Notes under the pieces: generated by a model
Seen by the model: only the letters and a program-made list of their open reading frames with translations
What the model was told of the DNA's origin: nothing
The model's database searches: none
From: Homalodisca vitripennis
Lineage: Eukaryota; Arthropoda; Insecta; Hemiptera; Cicadellidae
Direction: 5' to 3'
Length of the DNA stretch: 64,000 nucleotides
Assembly: GCF_021130785.1 (NCBI RefSeq)
Contig: NC_060214.1
Location: forward strand, 47,863,001 to 47,927,000
Shown here: in pieces, positions 10,991-21,707 of the stretch
Position numbering within the stretch: position 1 is the stretch's first letter
Layout: each line of letters starts with the position of its first letter
Program-made: the position numbers and the translations under genes

Positions 10991-13900
10991 TTGGAGTGAG
11001 TATTTTGATACAATACTGAAATATCTGTGGAGTAATCCTCCTACGTACTACGAAAGTAGTGGTCAGCCTGGTCGTTTTCTAAAGTGAATCTAAAGAAAAA
11101 TAAATTGTTCCTCTACTATGAAGCATCAGTAGTTTTAAGAAATCATTATCTTTTTGTGTTTGAATAACGAGATAAATAAGTAACATAAAAAGAAAGTAAA
11201 GTACTTGTTATACATATGAAATAGGATCTACAGTGTGTTAAAAGGTTCTAATTAGCATGTAAGTTGCTCCGGGATAGCTGCTGAATATTGCAGTGTCCAT
11301 CAGAGAAGGTTCATGTCCGAGGATAGATGTACAGTGCAGATTGAAACTTCAAAGCAACCAGCAACTAAGCTGTGTTATCTATGATTTACCCACTGCCCTT
11401 GACGCAGTAGTATTTTGCATTTTGCCTTCTACATTTATGCACTATGTTCTTTTACTGTTGAAATAAGTATTTTTGAAACTATTTTCACAATTATGAAAAC
11501 TTTGTAATAAGCACAGCGTTTTTTATTTTATAAATGTTTTTATTATATTTGAAAATAAAATGGATATGAAAATAGCTTATGTTGTACAGTGAGAACCCAG
11601 AAACAAGAATATAAATGTTCACTTTACTTAGAAAAAGGCTCACTAAATGATTTAGTAAACGTTAACTATTTTCATCAATTAAACACTTTTTATCTAAATA
11701 ACATTAAAATATTATTTTGATCTCTTAAAATATAATGTTTTAAAACTATGACTTGTATTGAAACTTTAAAGTTTCGTTGCATTTTCTCTCTATTTGAAGT
11801 CACAGTAAAATATGTTTATAATGCGTTGCATAATAATTAAGACTAACTATATTGGCCCCCTTGAAGGGTTAGCGTAGACTGTGTTTTATTAAAAAAAAAA
11901 CCTAAATAATATACTTTAATTTGAACTGGGAACGTGGTCTTAATAAATTGTGATATTCCATAAAATTTAGTAAAATTTAAAAGTAAAAGTTGTAATTTTG
12001 CCTTAAAATTTATTGAGAAAATTACTCAACTGGCCTATATAACTTTAATGTTTATGTACGATTTAAATCTTTACATTTGAAACATTTTTCTTTCATTCCA
12101 AAATCAAAACTAAATTAATCTCCAATAGACCTAAATTGTTGCTAAATCTCTTCTAAATACGTCACAAAGATTCGTGATAGGGAATAAACACATTTAGGCA
12201 GTCATACACACAAACATACAAAGACATGAACTGGCCTGAGTTACCGGTAATATAAACTGTTAGTTTAACTCTCTAAAACTAAATTTATGTTTATGGGCCA
12301 CTTCCTATGTTTGTTTATCGAAGAAATGAATATCTGTAAATCTAATACAATACAATATATGCTTTCGGTTCCCATTTCCTGTTGCTATTTCAGCAGTTTT
12401 GTCTAGGTATATTTACCAATACAGTTACTCTTCAGTGCTATCGGGTGCTATGCCCTCTAGACGGGATTTCGTCCTAAAAATTTACAAATAGTATCTGTTG
12501 CATTTATTTATTTTAATATTGACTGTCTTTATCTACAATAAACAAATGTTCTTACTAATTCTTTAACAGTATTTTTCAGTGGTATTTTGGAGTAAAAATA
12601 TGTCTATGCTTGATTCCTATAACTAAGTAATGTACATTCAAATTTCAAAATTTCTTCAAAACCCGAGGACCCGTGGAGTATCACACATCCAAATATTTTT
12701 TCAAAACTTTCGTATTTAAGATATATGTTTGGAATTACTATTTAAATAGCCCCAATTTTAAATTTTGCTTCTGTAATGTAGCAATTGAGGGAAAAAATAC
12801 TACTAATTCCTCAGTGCGAATCGCATATCTTTAAATTTGGATTTAGATGATTTTGGACAATGTAAGAAGTGTTATGTCTTGTTTATATGCTTTTTATTGT
12901 TATGTTGTTAAATTTTCAATAACTTAATATAGCTTAACTGAAATGCAGATAAAATAGAGGATCGCCCACTTTCCCTCCGAATAGTTTTTTACCACATAGC
13001 TATCACTGCTCGTTATGCAACCACTTTTGCATTTGGCAATATACAGATGGTAAAAGAGTCCCTTCGGGCTTCATAATTCACGAACGATTAGAGGTAGATG
13101 ACGAAATCTTGGTATATCATTACTGAACCTATAAATAAAAATTTTGAGGTAACTAAAATTCTTTGAAATGTCATCGGAAATGCCCGCAAGGAGTTAGAAG
13201 GAATTCTAAAATTAGAGCAGAGTACGAGTAGTACATGAAATTAAAGGTTACTTCACAAATTAGATTTATAGGTGCAGTAATGAACCAACAAGTTTTATAG
13301 CCGTAGCTCTAATGTTTCGGGAATTATCAAGCCCGCCTGGGACTTTTTTTAACCCTGTATATTTAAAATCCATTTAAATGCAAATAGGAAGGCTATTTAA
13401 TAACAGTTATTTTATATGACTAAATCTAAAATCCATAAACCTATTGCTATGCTAAAGGCAATGATTAGTTCAACTAAATAAGAGTAGGAGAGTAGATAAA
13501 TTATTCGTTTGTGTCGTGCCTGACACAATTTTTTAACTGATATATTTCGTTAAAAATTTGTTTGTGCACATAAACATTAGTAGTATAAATGAAATTAGTT
13601 TGGCAGATCCCTATGTAAATAGTACTAAGTTTTTACTTAAATGACAATTTGTATTTATTAGTTGGTCCAGCCAAAATAAATGTAAATATTTGAAATTAGA
13701 ATTCATTCATACCAATGTTAGCGAAGGGTGTCTTTAATACTAAACAAAATGACATCATCATGAGAAAATTTGGTTTTTTTAACTTATGAACAGAAATTTT
13801 ATTTCATTAGTGGATTATAATAGTTTTGTAGCTCAGAAGTCTATGGCAAAAAGGCGCCAAATTCCCTTAAAGCCCATTGCAACACAATAACCCTATTATA

Positions 13901-14209
13901 TTATAGCATATTTCAATATGGTTACCATATTCTGCAAAACACATGCAAAATATTTATCATATTATCTGAATGGCTATGGCAAAACAAGTTCCATAAAGAT
14001 AATGTCTTAAAGATACACATAATTTATTTAATGTTACATTTTAGGAACTGTGTAGGCCTGTATCGTCCTCTAAAATTTTCTTCACAATAAATGTTGTATC
14101 ATTATTAAACTATTCGTGAAGTTACATTTATCTTCTTGAAAACACATACATCTCCATTTTGACATTAGTTTAGTAAGAATGAGGTTAGTAAGACCATGTA
14201 TATGTACAG
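10991..14209. other. AT-rich DNA, no gene recognised
   Basis: No supported gene. A GGGACTTTTTTTAACCCTG segment near 13339 resembles the ends of some mariner-like elements, but no partner terminus was found. Confidence 0.5.
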
Positions 14210-14213
14210 TATA

Positions 14214-14246
<33 letters not shown>
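14210..14246. repeat. (TA)n microsatellite
   Basis: About 37 bp of alternating TA with one interruption. Confidence 0.9.
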
Positions 14247-15370
14247 AACGTATTAACGTTGATATTGTAAAATTATAAAACTGTAGAAGTCAAAAAACTT
14301 TCATTGTGTATAACAATCTGGCTAGATAATTGCGTCTGGACATACAGACGGACAGACAGTTGGCGAGAATCTAAATAGTTAGTTTGTGCCAAGTCACTGA
14401 ACAAAATACAGGCAAGAAACAACTAGATTTGCATCTGGATTACATTTTGCTGCATAAATAACTTTTTACTGAATTAGATTGTACACCAAACTTTTCTCAT
14501 CTTTCAACAAAATTTTAATTTACTACAAATGCAATGATGAAATTTATATCAAACCTGGTAATTATTTTTTTAGCATGAGATGTAAAGCTATATAACATAA
14601 GCAAGAATAGAATAGAAACTGTGCATTGTAATTGAATACAGGCTTTTCGTTACTAGTTGATATATAGCAGGAGTTTCACTACGTCATTTTCTCATAGTGT
14701 GGAGTTTGTTAGTATTTTTTTCTCGGTTAGTCTTTTCCCTAAAATTCACCAATTATGATTCTTTGACAACTTTCAGTGTTTAAAATCATACATGATCGAT
14801 AGTAAGTTTTGAACCAAGAAATAAACTTCTTTCATTTTAGCCAAACTCTGTATACGATTTTTATTATAAAATTGATTCCAAAACGTTTGGTAACTCATAC
14901 TTTGTATTAATATAAATATGATTATAAAAGGATTTCGTTCTATTACAACCTAAGGATAGTTTTACTGTAACTTGCTACTGTCTCTACGGTACAGCTCAGC
15001 TTAGTCAATTTCAGCTCTTTGTGTTAACAATAATTTAGTAGTTATGGAAAAGAACATAAAATATACACTAAATAATCATTTAAGTAGAATAATGCATAAA
15101 TACTTTGATACGTGTTTATTTATTACAATATGATTAATATTTTCACAAAATATTCTTTACGATTCACCTTCGAATTTTAGAATATAATTCATAACTATTA
15201 TAATTTCTTTATCTAATATATTAACACTTGAAAATATATCGAGAAAACTTTGTTATTTTAACTGATTGTAAAAAGAATTTATAATAGAGGATGAAGAAAC
15301 ATTATGGGCGTTTATACGTATGTAGCATTAGTATGCAAAGTAGCAATTGAGGACATTTCCAGATATTTTC
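14247..15370. other. AT-rich DNA, no gene recognised
   Basis: No supported feature. A CATACAGACGGACAGACAG motif near 14340 is simple-sequence-like. Confidence 0.5.
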
Positions 15371-15374
15371 CGAT

Positions 15375-15560
15375 AGTTTTATCACCACTCAAGATACAAG
15401 TTAAGTGCAAATTGACAAGACATGGAGTTCTCTTCATGGAACAGTAATGCCTTAAGCCCCTTGACTAGTTCTAATTGGCTCCTAGTATCTAATTACACCA
15501 TCCACAGTATGTGATACTCTTTATCGTGTCTTTGAGTTTAAAGTTTTGAACAAACTTCAA
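15375..15560 (+). repeat. Dispersed repeat family C, copy 1 (partial)
   Basis: Contains AAGATACAAGTTAAGTGC and GACATGGAGTTCTCTTCATGG then ACAGTAATGCC. The same order occurs at 45880-46170 and 52670-52960 (GATGCAAGTTGAG, ACATGGAGTACACTTCATGG, ATAGTAATGGC). Coding capacity is absent. It is probably a short interspersed or non-autonomous element. Confidence 0.5.
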
Positions 15561-15829
15561 AATCGAAAACTATATTTTCTCTTACCATAATACACCTTAC
15601 GTAGTTTCTGATAACTGGCATTCGAATATTGTCAAGTATCACATAGTTTATTCTCTAACTTGTTCAATACTAATAGAAACAAACGTAAAGTATGAACTCT
15701 ATGGTACACTATATAGGTCATACTTCAAAAAAAAAATCAATGAGTTTATTAACTATTCCCATTTATAAGCCGTATTTAATTCACACACACGCGAGCACGC
15801 AAACCTCGTATCATTTGTTTTGTTATCTG

Positions 15830-15834
<5 letters not shown>

Positions 15835-15899
<65 letters not shown>

Positions 15900-15925
15900 G
15901 TATATATATATATATATGTATATAC
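15835..15925. repeat. (TA)n microsatellite
   Basis: Sixty-three bases of uninterrupted TA, then CTG, then a further 25 bases. The Ile-Tyr repeat frame at 15692-15949 is simply this tract translated. Read on the minus strand it lies about 65 bp beyond the 3' end of the tRNA-like sequence, where a SINE tail would be expected. Confidence 0.95.
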
Positions 15926-15989
15926 ATTAAATTGTGTAAATGGCAATAGCCTTATTTTATTTCAATAAACATTGAATCACAAAATGTAC

Positions 15990-16060
15990 TTGCTCCGCCG
16001 GGAGTCGAACCCGGATCTCTCACTTGCCGGGTGAATGTGCTACCATTACACCACAGAGCG
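15990..16060 (-). tRNA. tRNA-like sequence, anticodon position GGC; pseudogene or SINE head
   Basis: The minus strand folds as a complete cloverleaf. There is a 7-bp acceptor stem whose first pair is a C-A mismatch, a GTGT/GCAC D stem with an AATGGTA loop, a TTCAC/GTGAG anticodon stem, and a CCGGG/CCCGG T stem with TTCGACT loop. Box A (TGGTGTAATGG) and box B (GGTTCGACTCC) match RNA polymerase III promoters very well. The anticodon loop reads CCGGCAA, placing GGC (alanine) at 34-36, complement of 16026-16028. Two features argue against a working tRNA: position 33 is C rather than the near-universal U, and GGC-alanine tRNAs are normally absent in eukaryotes. A pseudogene or the head of a tRNA-derived SINE, with an AT-rich body and the neighbouring (TA)n as tail, fits better. 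Confidence 0.6.
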
Positions 16061-16164
16061 CTCACTTTTTCCAATTAAATTATTTTGTATTTGGCCGTAT
16101 CTGTCTATATACTCTGTTTATTATTTTATTTCCAACGGCACTGCCAATACATATATGATAATAT

Positions 16165-16840
16165 AAATAGATATTATCCAGAGTGCGTCGGAAGGCATCG
16201 TTTGCACCCAACTTGTCGAATAACCCAATGTCGTCCGCAAACAGCAAGAAGTTACTTTCAGTAGCCTCATTAGAATCTTTAGTAAATATGTTGAACATAT
16301 ATGATCCTAGGAGGGAGCCCTTAGGAATTCCTGTAATGAGTTCAAAAATATCAGAGCAGTTGTTGGCTAATCTATCAGTAGACAGTCTTTCTGAGGGATA
16401 ACTTCTCATCCAAGGCAACAAAGGATCCTTCAAACATGTGCTTTTAGCTTAGAGATAAGAATGGCGTGGTTGACTTTGCTACAGTCAAGATCGATGGCAT
16501 CCACCTGAAGGCTATTTGAAAAAGCAGACAGTATAAATTATCCGAATACGATGAGGTTGGATGTGTTAGAGCGCCCAGTTGTAAAGCCATGCTGATCGGG
16601 AATGAGAATTGATTTAATGATTGGCTTCAATCTGTCGATTCAAATATTTTTACAACTGGTGACTGGATTGTGATTGAGTGATAGTTACCTGCAGTATTAC
16701 GATTGCCCTCTTTGAAAATTGGTACATCATAGCTAGATTTTAATACTGATGTGAAGGTTTCTTCCTGCAAGCTCTGATTGAATAGACATGCTAATTTATT
16801 CTATAATAAGATTGTATATTTGTATTAAATTTTTGTATCA
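16165..16840 (-). pseudogene. LINE reverse transcriptase fragment (jockey-like)
   Basis: Minus-strand translation shows non-LTR reverse transcriptase blocks in order: FKEGNRNTAGNY then SPVVKIFES near 16720-16630 (the usual FK.G.R....NYRPIS / KIFE), IPDQHGFTTGRS near 16600-16560, VDAIDLDCSKVNHAIL near 16505-16460 (first catalytic region, D and frame disturbed), GIPKGSLLG (usually G.PQGS.LG) and the catalytic LLFADDIGLF near 16255-16225. The longest open part is the 117-codon frame 16433-16080. Its last 25 residues or so no longer look like reverse transcriptase, so the element is cut at its 3' side near 16165 as well as at its 5' side. In-frame stops (for example after the GRSN block) show decay. 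It lies just upstream of the tRNA-like sequence in the same orientation. The element is dead; the clade is tentative. Confidence 0.85.
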
Positions 16841-16974
16841 TTACAAAATTTATTGCTCTGTTATTATAATTGCTATATGGAAGATAATATATTTGCAGTA
16901 GCTTAATAACTGTTATATAGGAACTTTTATATTTTTATCAAATGTTCTTTATTACTCAAATTCAAATTACTTTA

Positions 16975-17215
16975 TTACGAGCGTTAGTGAAGCCTATCAC
17001 TTGAGGAAACGGAACCTTTATATTCTGTCGGACTGTTTGGCTGTCCAGGCGATATCTGAAAAACCAACGTACCTATTCACATGACATTTTTCGCGTTGGT
17101 TCATGTCTATACAAGAAACATTAACCGAGTTTGATTATGGTATATGTCAATCTCTAGGATTCGACTGAGCATTAGTACATATTTCGGTGTTGGTCTTAGT
17201 AGTAACTATGATAAT
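16975..17215 (+). repeat. Dispersed repeat family B, copy 2
   Basis: Begins GAGCGTTAGTGAAGCC and CTATCACTTGAGG, continues through CAGGCGATATCTG and GGTTCATGTCTATAC, and ends near GACTGAGCATTAGTACAT. It matches 38385-38620 over most of its length. The ending block resembles the beginning (GAGCGTTAG / GAGCATTAG in the same orientation), so the unit is bounded by short direct repeats. Confidence 0.6.
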
Positions 17216-17931
17216 TAATAAATATATTTTAAAGCATAACGATGTGAAGCTTTTAAATGTAACATATGCAGACTTTAAGTTATGTTTACCACCTCAGGAA
17301 AAACCCAGTATGAAAAAATTAAATTGAGTAGGGTGTGTGTGGATGAGTTAAGTAACAATAAGTCTAAATTACTATGTAAAGAAAAGTTCACAAAATTATT
17401 AGATAAAATGTTTATTTTAAAATTAATAGTATTCATTATATTGTAAATTACTTTTAATTCCCAACTACAACACCAGCTGAATGACTGCTTAACTCCTTGA
17501 GGTGTCTTTTGTACTAAATAATAAATATAGTTAACCAATATTTTTTATCATTATCGGAAGGGCGAGGTGAAATGTTATCAAGGAGTTAATATGGCGCTAT
17601 AGCTAAATTTTTAATATATGCAATATTTTTATGGCATTTTATATTAGACAGGAACACTAACTTGGCATTGGAAAACAAGAATTTAATCCAGTGTAATATT
17701 TATTCAATGCAAATAATCTTCCTCATTCGGAGAAGGAAACTATTTAATTTAGCAGTCTTGAAGGATCACTAAAATTTTACAAATATTAAAGTGAGATTTT
17801 ATGGGTGCTTCAGTTTCTCTTAAGAGAGCACCAGATGTTTCCAATAAATTAAATCAGTATATTAAAATAAATAGATATTTGTTCTAGTTTTATTATTGTA
17901 GACTCTTGGAGCAATTGGAAAATTCTTTTAA
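17216..17931. other. Unassigned DNA upstream of Penelope-like fragment
   Basis: I looked here for the reverse transcriptase of a Penelope-like element and found no supported domain. The minus-strand 87-codon frame 17538-17275 has no recognisable motif. Confidence 0.4.
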
Positions 17932-18297
17932 ATGTTACTAAATTTTGATAAAAATACTACTAAATTCTTAACTTTTTGTGTTAAATATTTGTTATTCATT
18001 AAATCGGGAATTTATGAAATTGGATGCGATGACTGCGACAAAATTTATATTGTACAAACAGAAAGAACAATAAAAACACGATTTAAAGAGCATTTATTAC
18101 TCACAAAATATGGAAGAGTTGGCAAATCTGCTGTAGCCAAACACTGCATTGAATTAGGACACAGAACATTAATTAAAAATCTAAAATTAATAAACGAAAT
18201 AACAAAACCAATGAACTTAAATGCTTGGGAAACACTATACATAAACTTAAGTAAAGAAAAACTCATGAACAATGAAGAGCGCCCTATTGAAAATTAA
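17932..18297 (+). pseudogene. Penelope-like element, GIY-YIG endonuclease C-terminal fragment
   Basis: The 121-codon frame holds a GIY-YIG nuclease domain, the endonuclease of Penelope-like retroelements, which nicks target DNA for insertion. GIY is at residues 26-28. The second motif reads YIV at 39-41 followed by QT, so the usual glycine of YIG is valine. A Cys-x2-Cys pair (32, 35) and histidines at 71 and 77 match the zinc-finger-like feature of Penelope endonucleases. R50 and H54 lie in the catalytic helix, and E100 in NAWETLYI is the likely catalytic glutamate. A stop codon sits directly before the ATG and no reverse transcriptase is visible upstream, so this is a 5'-truncated remnant whose true reading frame began upstream. 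The 3' region continues to about 18560 and carries a hammerhead-like motif (18464). Probably inactive. Confidence 0.85.
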
Positions 18298-18463
18298 AAA
18301 ATCTTCTTTCTTCTCAATTTATTCAAAAATTAAACTCTACTCAAATTAAATTTTTCATACTGGCTGAAATAATTCCAAAATGTTTGTATTTACATTTTAC
18401 ACCATATGTTATTTTAACATTAATTGTAACAAACAATATGTAAATATTTATTTATGGAGTTGC

Positions 18464-18490
18464 CTGAAGATGAAACCTTTGGTTTGGAAA
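18464..18490 (+). ncRNA. Hammerhead-like motif in Penelope-like 3' region
   Basis: CTGAAGATG, a 5-bp stem (AAACC/GGTTT, loop TTT), then GGAAA. This matches the layout C3-U-G-A-N-G-A, stem II, G12-A-A of the hammerhead ribozyme core, with an extra base before stem II. It lies 167 bp past the endonuclease stop codon. Penelope-like elements are known to carry hammerhead ribozymes near their ends. Stems I and III and the cleavage site were not established, so activity is unsupported. Confidence 0.4.
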
Positions 18491-18560
18491 GGCCTCGTAT
18501 AATATATTTTTACATTAATTTTATTTACAAAACGATACTAACTTATGAAAGTCAAAACTC

Positions 18561-21300
18561 ACACATATTACTCTTTTTTCGAGTATCTATTACTACATAA
18601 ATTGTATTCCTTTATAGCACAGAGCAATCGCATGTTGCTCTTAGCAGTGTTTGAATCTAAATAATTGAGAGTTGAATAAATATCACATTCATGACAGTAT
18701 TTAATTATTTGACACCTTTGATTAATGAAGATGGGCGTACAACATATTCAAAACTGGAAAACACTAAAACAGCTTTTACATGTTTACAGTATACTTAGAT
18801 AAACGTTACAATATTAGGTTTTTGTAGACAAGATGCGCACAGCAAGTGATATATTATAAGAAACAGACTTCGTTGAGGTTGCACGAGCAGTTATAATATA
18901 CGTTTATAATTTATTCCAGTGAAAGTAAGCTTAAATAAATAAGTATGAATATTTTAAAATATATAATTATAATAATTTTATTTAATAATATATTTATTCT
19001 GCGATTATCTCATTGGCATCATATTCACCCATAAGACCAACGTAGAATATTTTCTAACGTTCAGACAATTCCCGTGGACTATATATTCACATTCAATAGT
19101 ATAAATCAAATGTGTTCTTTATACAATAAATTAAGCTTTATGCCAAATTTTAAGTCAATAGATCAGATAATAGTCAAGAAATCGTGTGGACAGACAACTA
19201 GGTAAGATATTTTTCGAAATAATTTACTAAATATTAACAAAATATTCCTCACATTTTTAAATGTTAAAGGCGTTTAGTAGTATTTTTAGATTTGAGGAAT
19301 TTTTTAAGACAAAAGTATTTCTCGTACTGTAAGTGTATGAGGACGGTTTAGTAATGAAAGGAAGGTAGCTTTGTAACCCAAGCCTAAAGCCCCAATAACA
19401 ATCTGCTGAATAAAGGATGATCACAGAGCTTCCAGATTACAGTTATTATTGACGCAATTAATGAAGTCTAGCAATTTGATACGGTATTAATAGAGACCGT
19501 ATTTTCATAGTGCTTCATTTCTGTAAGGGAATCACTCAATTTAATATGGTGCTTGTCATTCCATGTAATTTGGCAGGGTTTTAACGTACATATTTACATT
19601 GTTATTATGAGTAACTATAATGGCAACGAGAGTATAGCAGAAATATCAATTTTAAGTACTCTTAAAAAAACATTAACGTGTCAAATATTAAAGATAGCTA
19701 TTCAAATACCTAAAACATAATTTTATTGTGGCCTAGTGTGCAAAGTCTTACTATTTAAACAATGATTGGAACTCAATGTAATGAAAAAAATGTGAAAGTA
19801 TCATGTGTCAAGAAATACTTCATCTTTATACTTAAAATTTTCAATGAAACTTTATCATTTTAATTCTATAATGGTGCAAGTTTCTATGTGGATTAGGGCG
19901 TTTGTGTAACATAACTATTCATAAGATATCTATAGGAAGACGTTATCGGTAGACTTAACATGTTGCATTATACTTCATTTTTACATAGACTAGAATAAAT
20001 TATATGATTGTACATGGCCATCCATGGATTTGGATTAGCGTCAATATCACTATCCTGGCACAATTTATTTTTAGTCTGCCAAGAGAATGTAGAAATTGCA
20101 AATTTTGTATTGAACCTCTGCGAATCCTGTTACGAACTACAAAATGTGGTATATTCCTACATTGTGCTTTGTATAAACACATACTATAAAATTAGCCAAC
20201 CATAACTTTTTATAAATTATTTAGTTTCTGGGATCGATCATTCAGCTTTATTTACGTAACATTTAACTTTGGGAAATTTATGTAATTTCCTATGTATTTC
20301 CTATCGAATTGATGTAATAAACTGCTGAGGAATTTTTTTTATATTTTAAAATAAAATACGTTATACTGCACGATATATTCCTCCAAAACATCCTGACACA
20401 AATAAATAATACTGATTAAAATTTTACCAATTGCTTTATATCATTATTATATCGCGTGACAACGCTATTTGCAACAGAATATGATCACGACTCTCGATAT
20501 TAGCAGCCAAGAAGCTCTAATCGTATCACACAAAAGAATCTGTCACTACCGTTGGTGTACTAACAAGGATTAATATCAGTTAGCATCTCTGTTCATCAGG
20601 AAATGAGCTTAATGACTCTATTACTGATAATTTATGTTAAAACCTTGTCATAATTTAACAAATTCGTAAAAGATTTTACATTTTCTTTCAGAATCCAATT
20701 AGATCATTCATTTTTTCCGATCACTTGCACATTATACAGAGATGGTTCTTTTTTTAAACACTTATTTTTAGACCTTTCTCTTGTCGCCATGAAAAAGATT
20801 TTTCTAACATCTTGTAAAAATTAATAAAATATTTATGTAATTATTTTGTAATCTATATCCATAAAAAGATAAATAAATACATAAAATAAGTATATTAATA
20901 AATACATCGCATTATTATATTATTGTTCAGCCCAAAAATTACGTATAATAAGTTAAAAAATAAGTAAAAAAAACTCAATTTTAAGGTTAAGACAATAATA
21001 CTATTCATACGTAAAAATAATGTCTTTATTCTTTTGTTGAATAAACATTTGTGGCCATATTTTCCTAGGGACATTTTTATTGATATTTTTCTCCTAAGAA
21101 TGTATAGCAGTATATATTTTGCTTTATCACTACTCAATACTTCAACTAATAATAGAAGCTATTTTCTACGATTTATCAAAATTTGTGTTACAAATCTTGA
21201 AAGTTACGCCTTCAACCACAGGTGTCTATTTTACTCTAAACTAAGTGTAAAATCATTAACTTGAACCTTTAATCATTAACGTGAATGGGGCTGGGAGTGT
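18561..21300. other. AT-rich DNA, no gene recognised
   Basis: No supported feature. Near 20000-20205 three overlapping frames of about 60 codons, on both strands, reflect a local lack of stops rather than a gene. Confidence 0.5.
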
Positions 21301-21707
21301 TTAAGGGGGTTCGGTATGCCCTATCCTTCCCATGTTAATTTGACGAATTTTATGTACCTTTTTCTCAGAAACCTTTAAAGCTATCATGATCAAACTTTAG
21401 GGACACTACTATTTAGACCTTTGTTAACATTTAGAGCGGAACAAAGTTAAAAAAAAGAAGTTTTTATTTAATTTGTTGTAAATAAAAAATTTATTAATTT
21501 TTTGTAAAATAATTTATAATTATAATTTTTTTTAATAATAAATTTAAAATAGATTTTTATAATGTCTTCCACTCTAAATGTTAACAAAAGGTCTAAATAG
21601 TAGTGTCCTAAGGTTTGATAATGATAGCTTTAAAGGTTTCTGAGAAAAAGGTACATACAATTGGCCAAATTAACATGGGAAGGATAGGGCATACCGAACC
21701 CCCTTAA
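21301..21707. mobile_element. Palindromic MITE with TTAA ends
   Basis: A 407-bp foldback element. The left end TTAAGGGGGTTCGGTATGCC recurs as its exact reverse complement at the right end, GGCATACCGAACCCCCTTAA. The arms run about 135-140 bp each (21301-21440 and 21567-21707) with only a handful of differences, about 95% identical by eye, around an AT-rich centre of about 125 bp. No coding capacity is present. TTAA at both borders could be a target duplication of the piggyBac type or part of the terminal repeat. The subterminal block TTTTTCTCAGAAACC then TTTAAAGCTATC resembles 51640-51670 downstream of a Mutator-like transposase remnant. High arm identity suggests fairly recent origin or palindrome homogenisation. 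Confidence 0.9.

Noticed and set aside
15692..15949. 85-codon frame with Ile-Tyr repeats
   Set aside because: It is a translation of the (TA)n microsatellite.
20000..20205. Overlapping frames on both strands
   Set aside because: Open frames in three registers at one place with no domain and no splice or start context indicate chance lack of stops.
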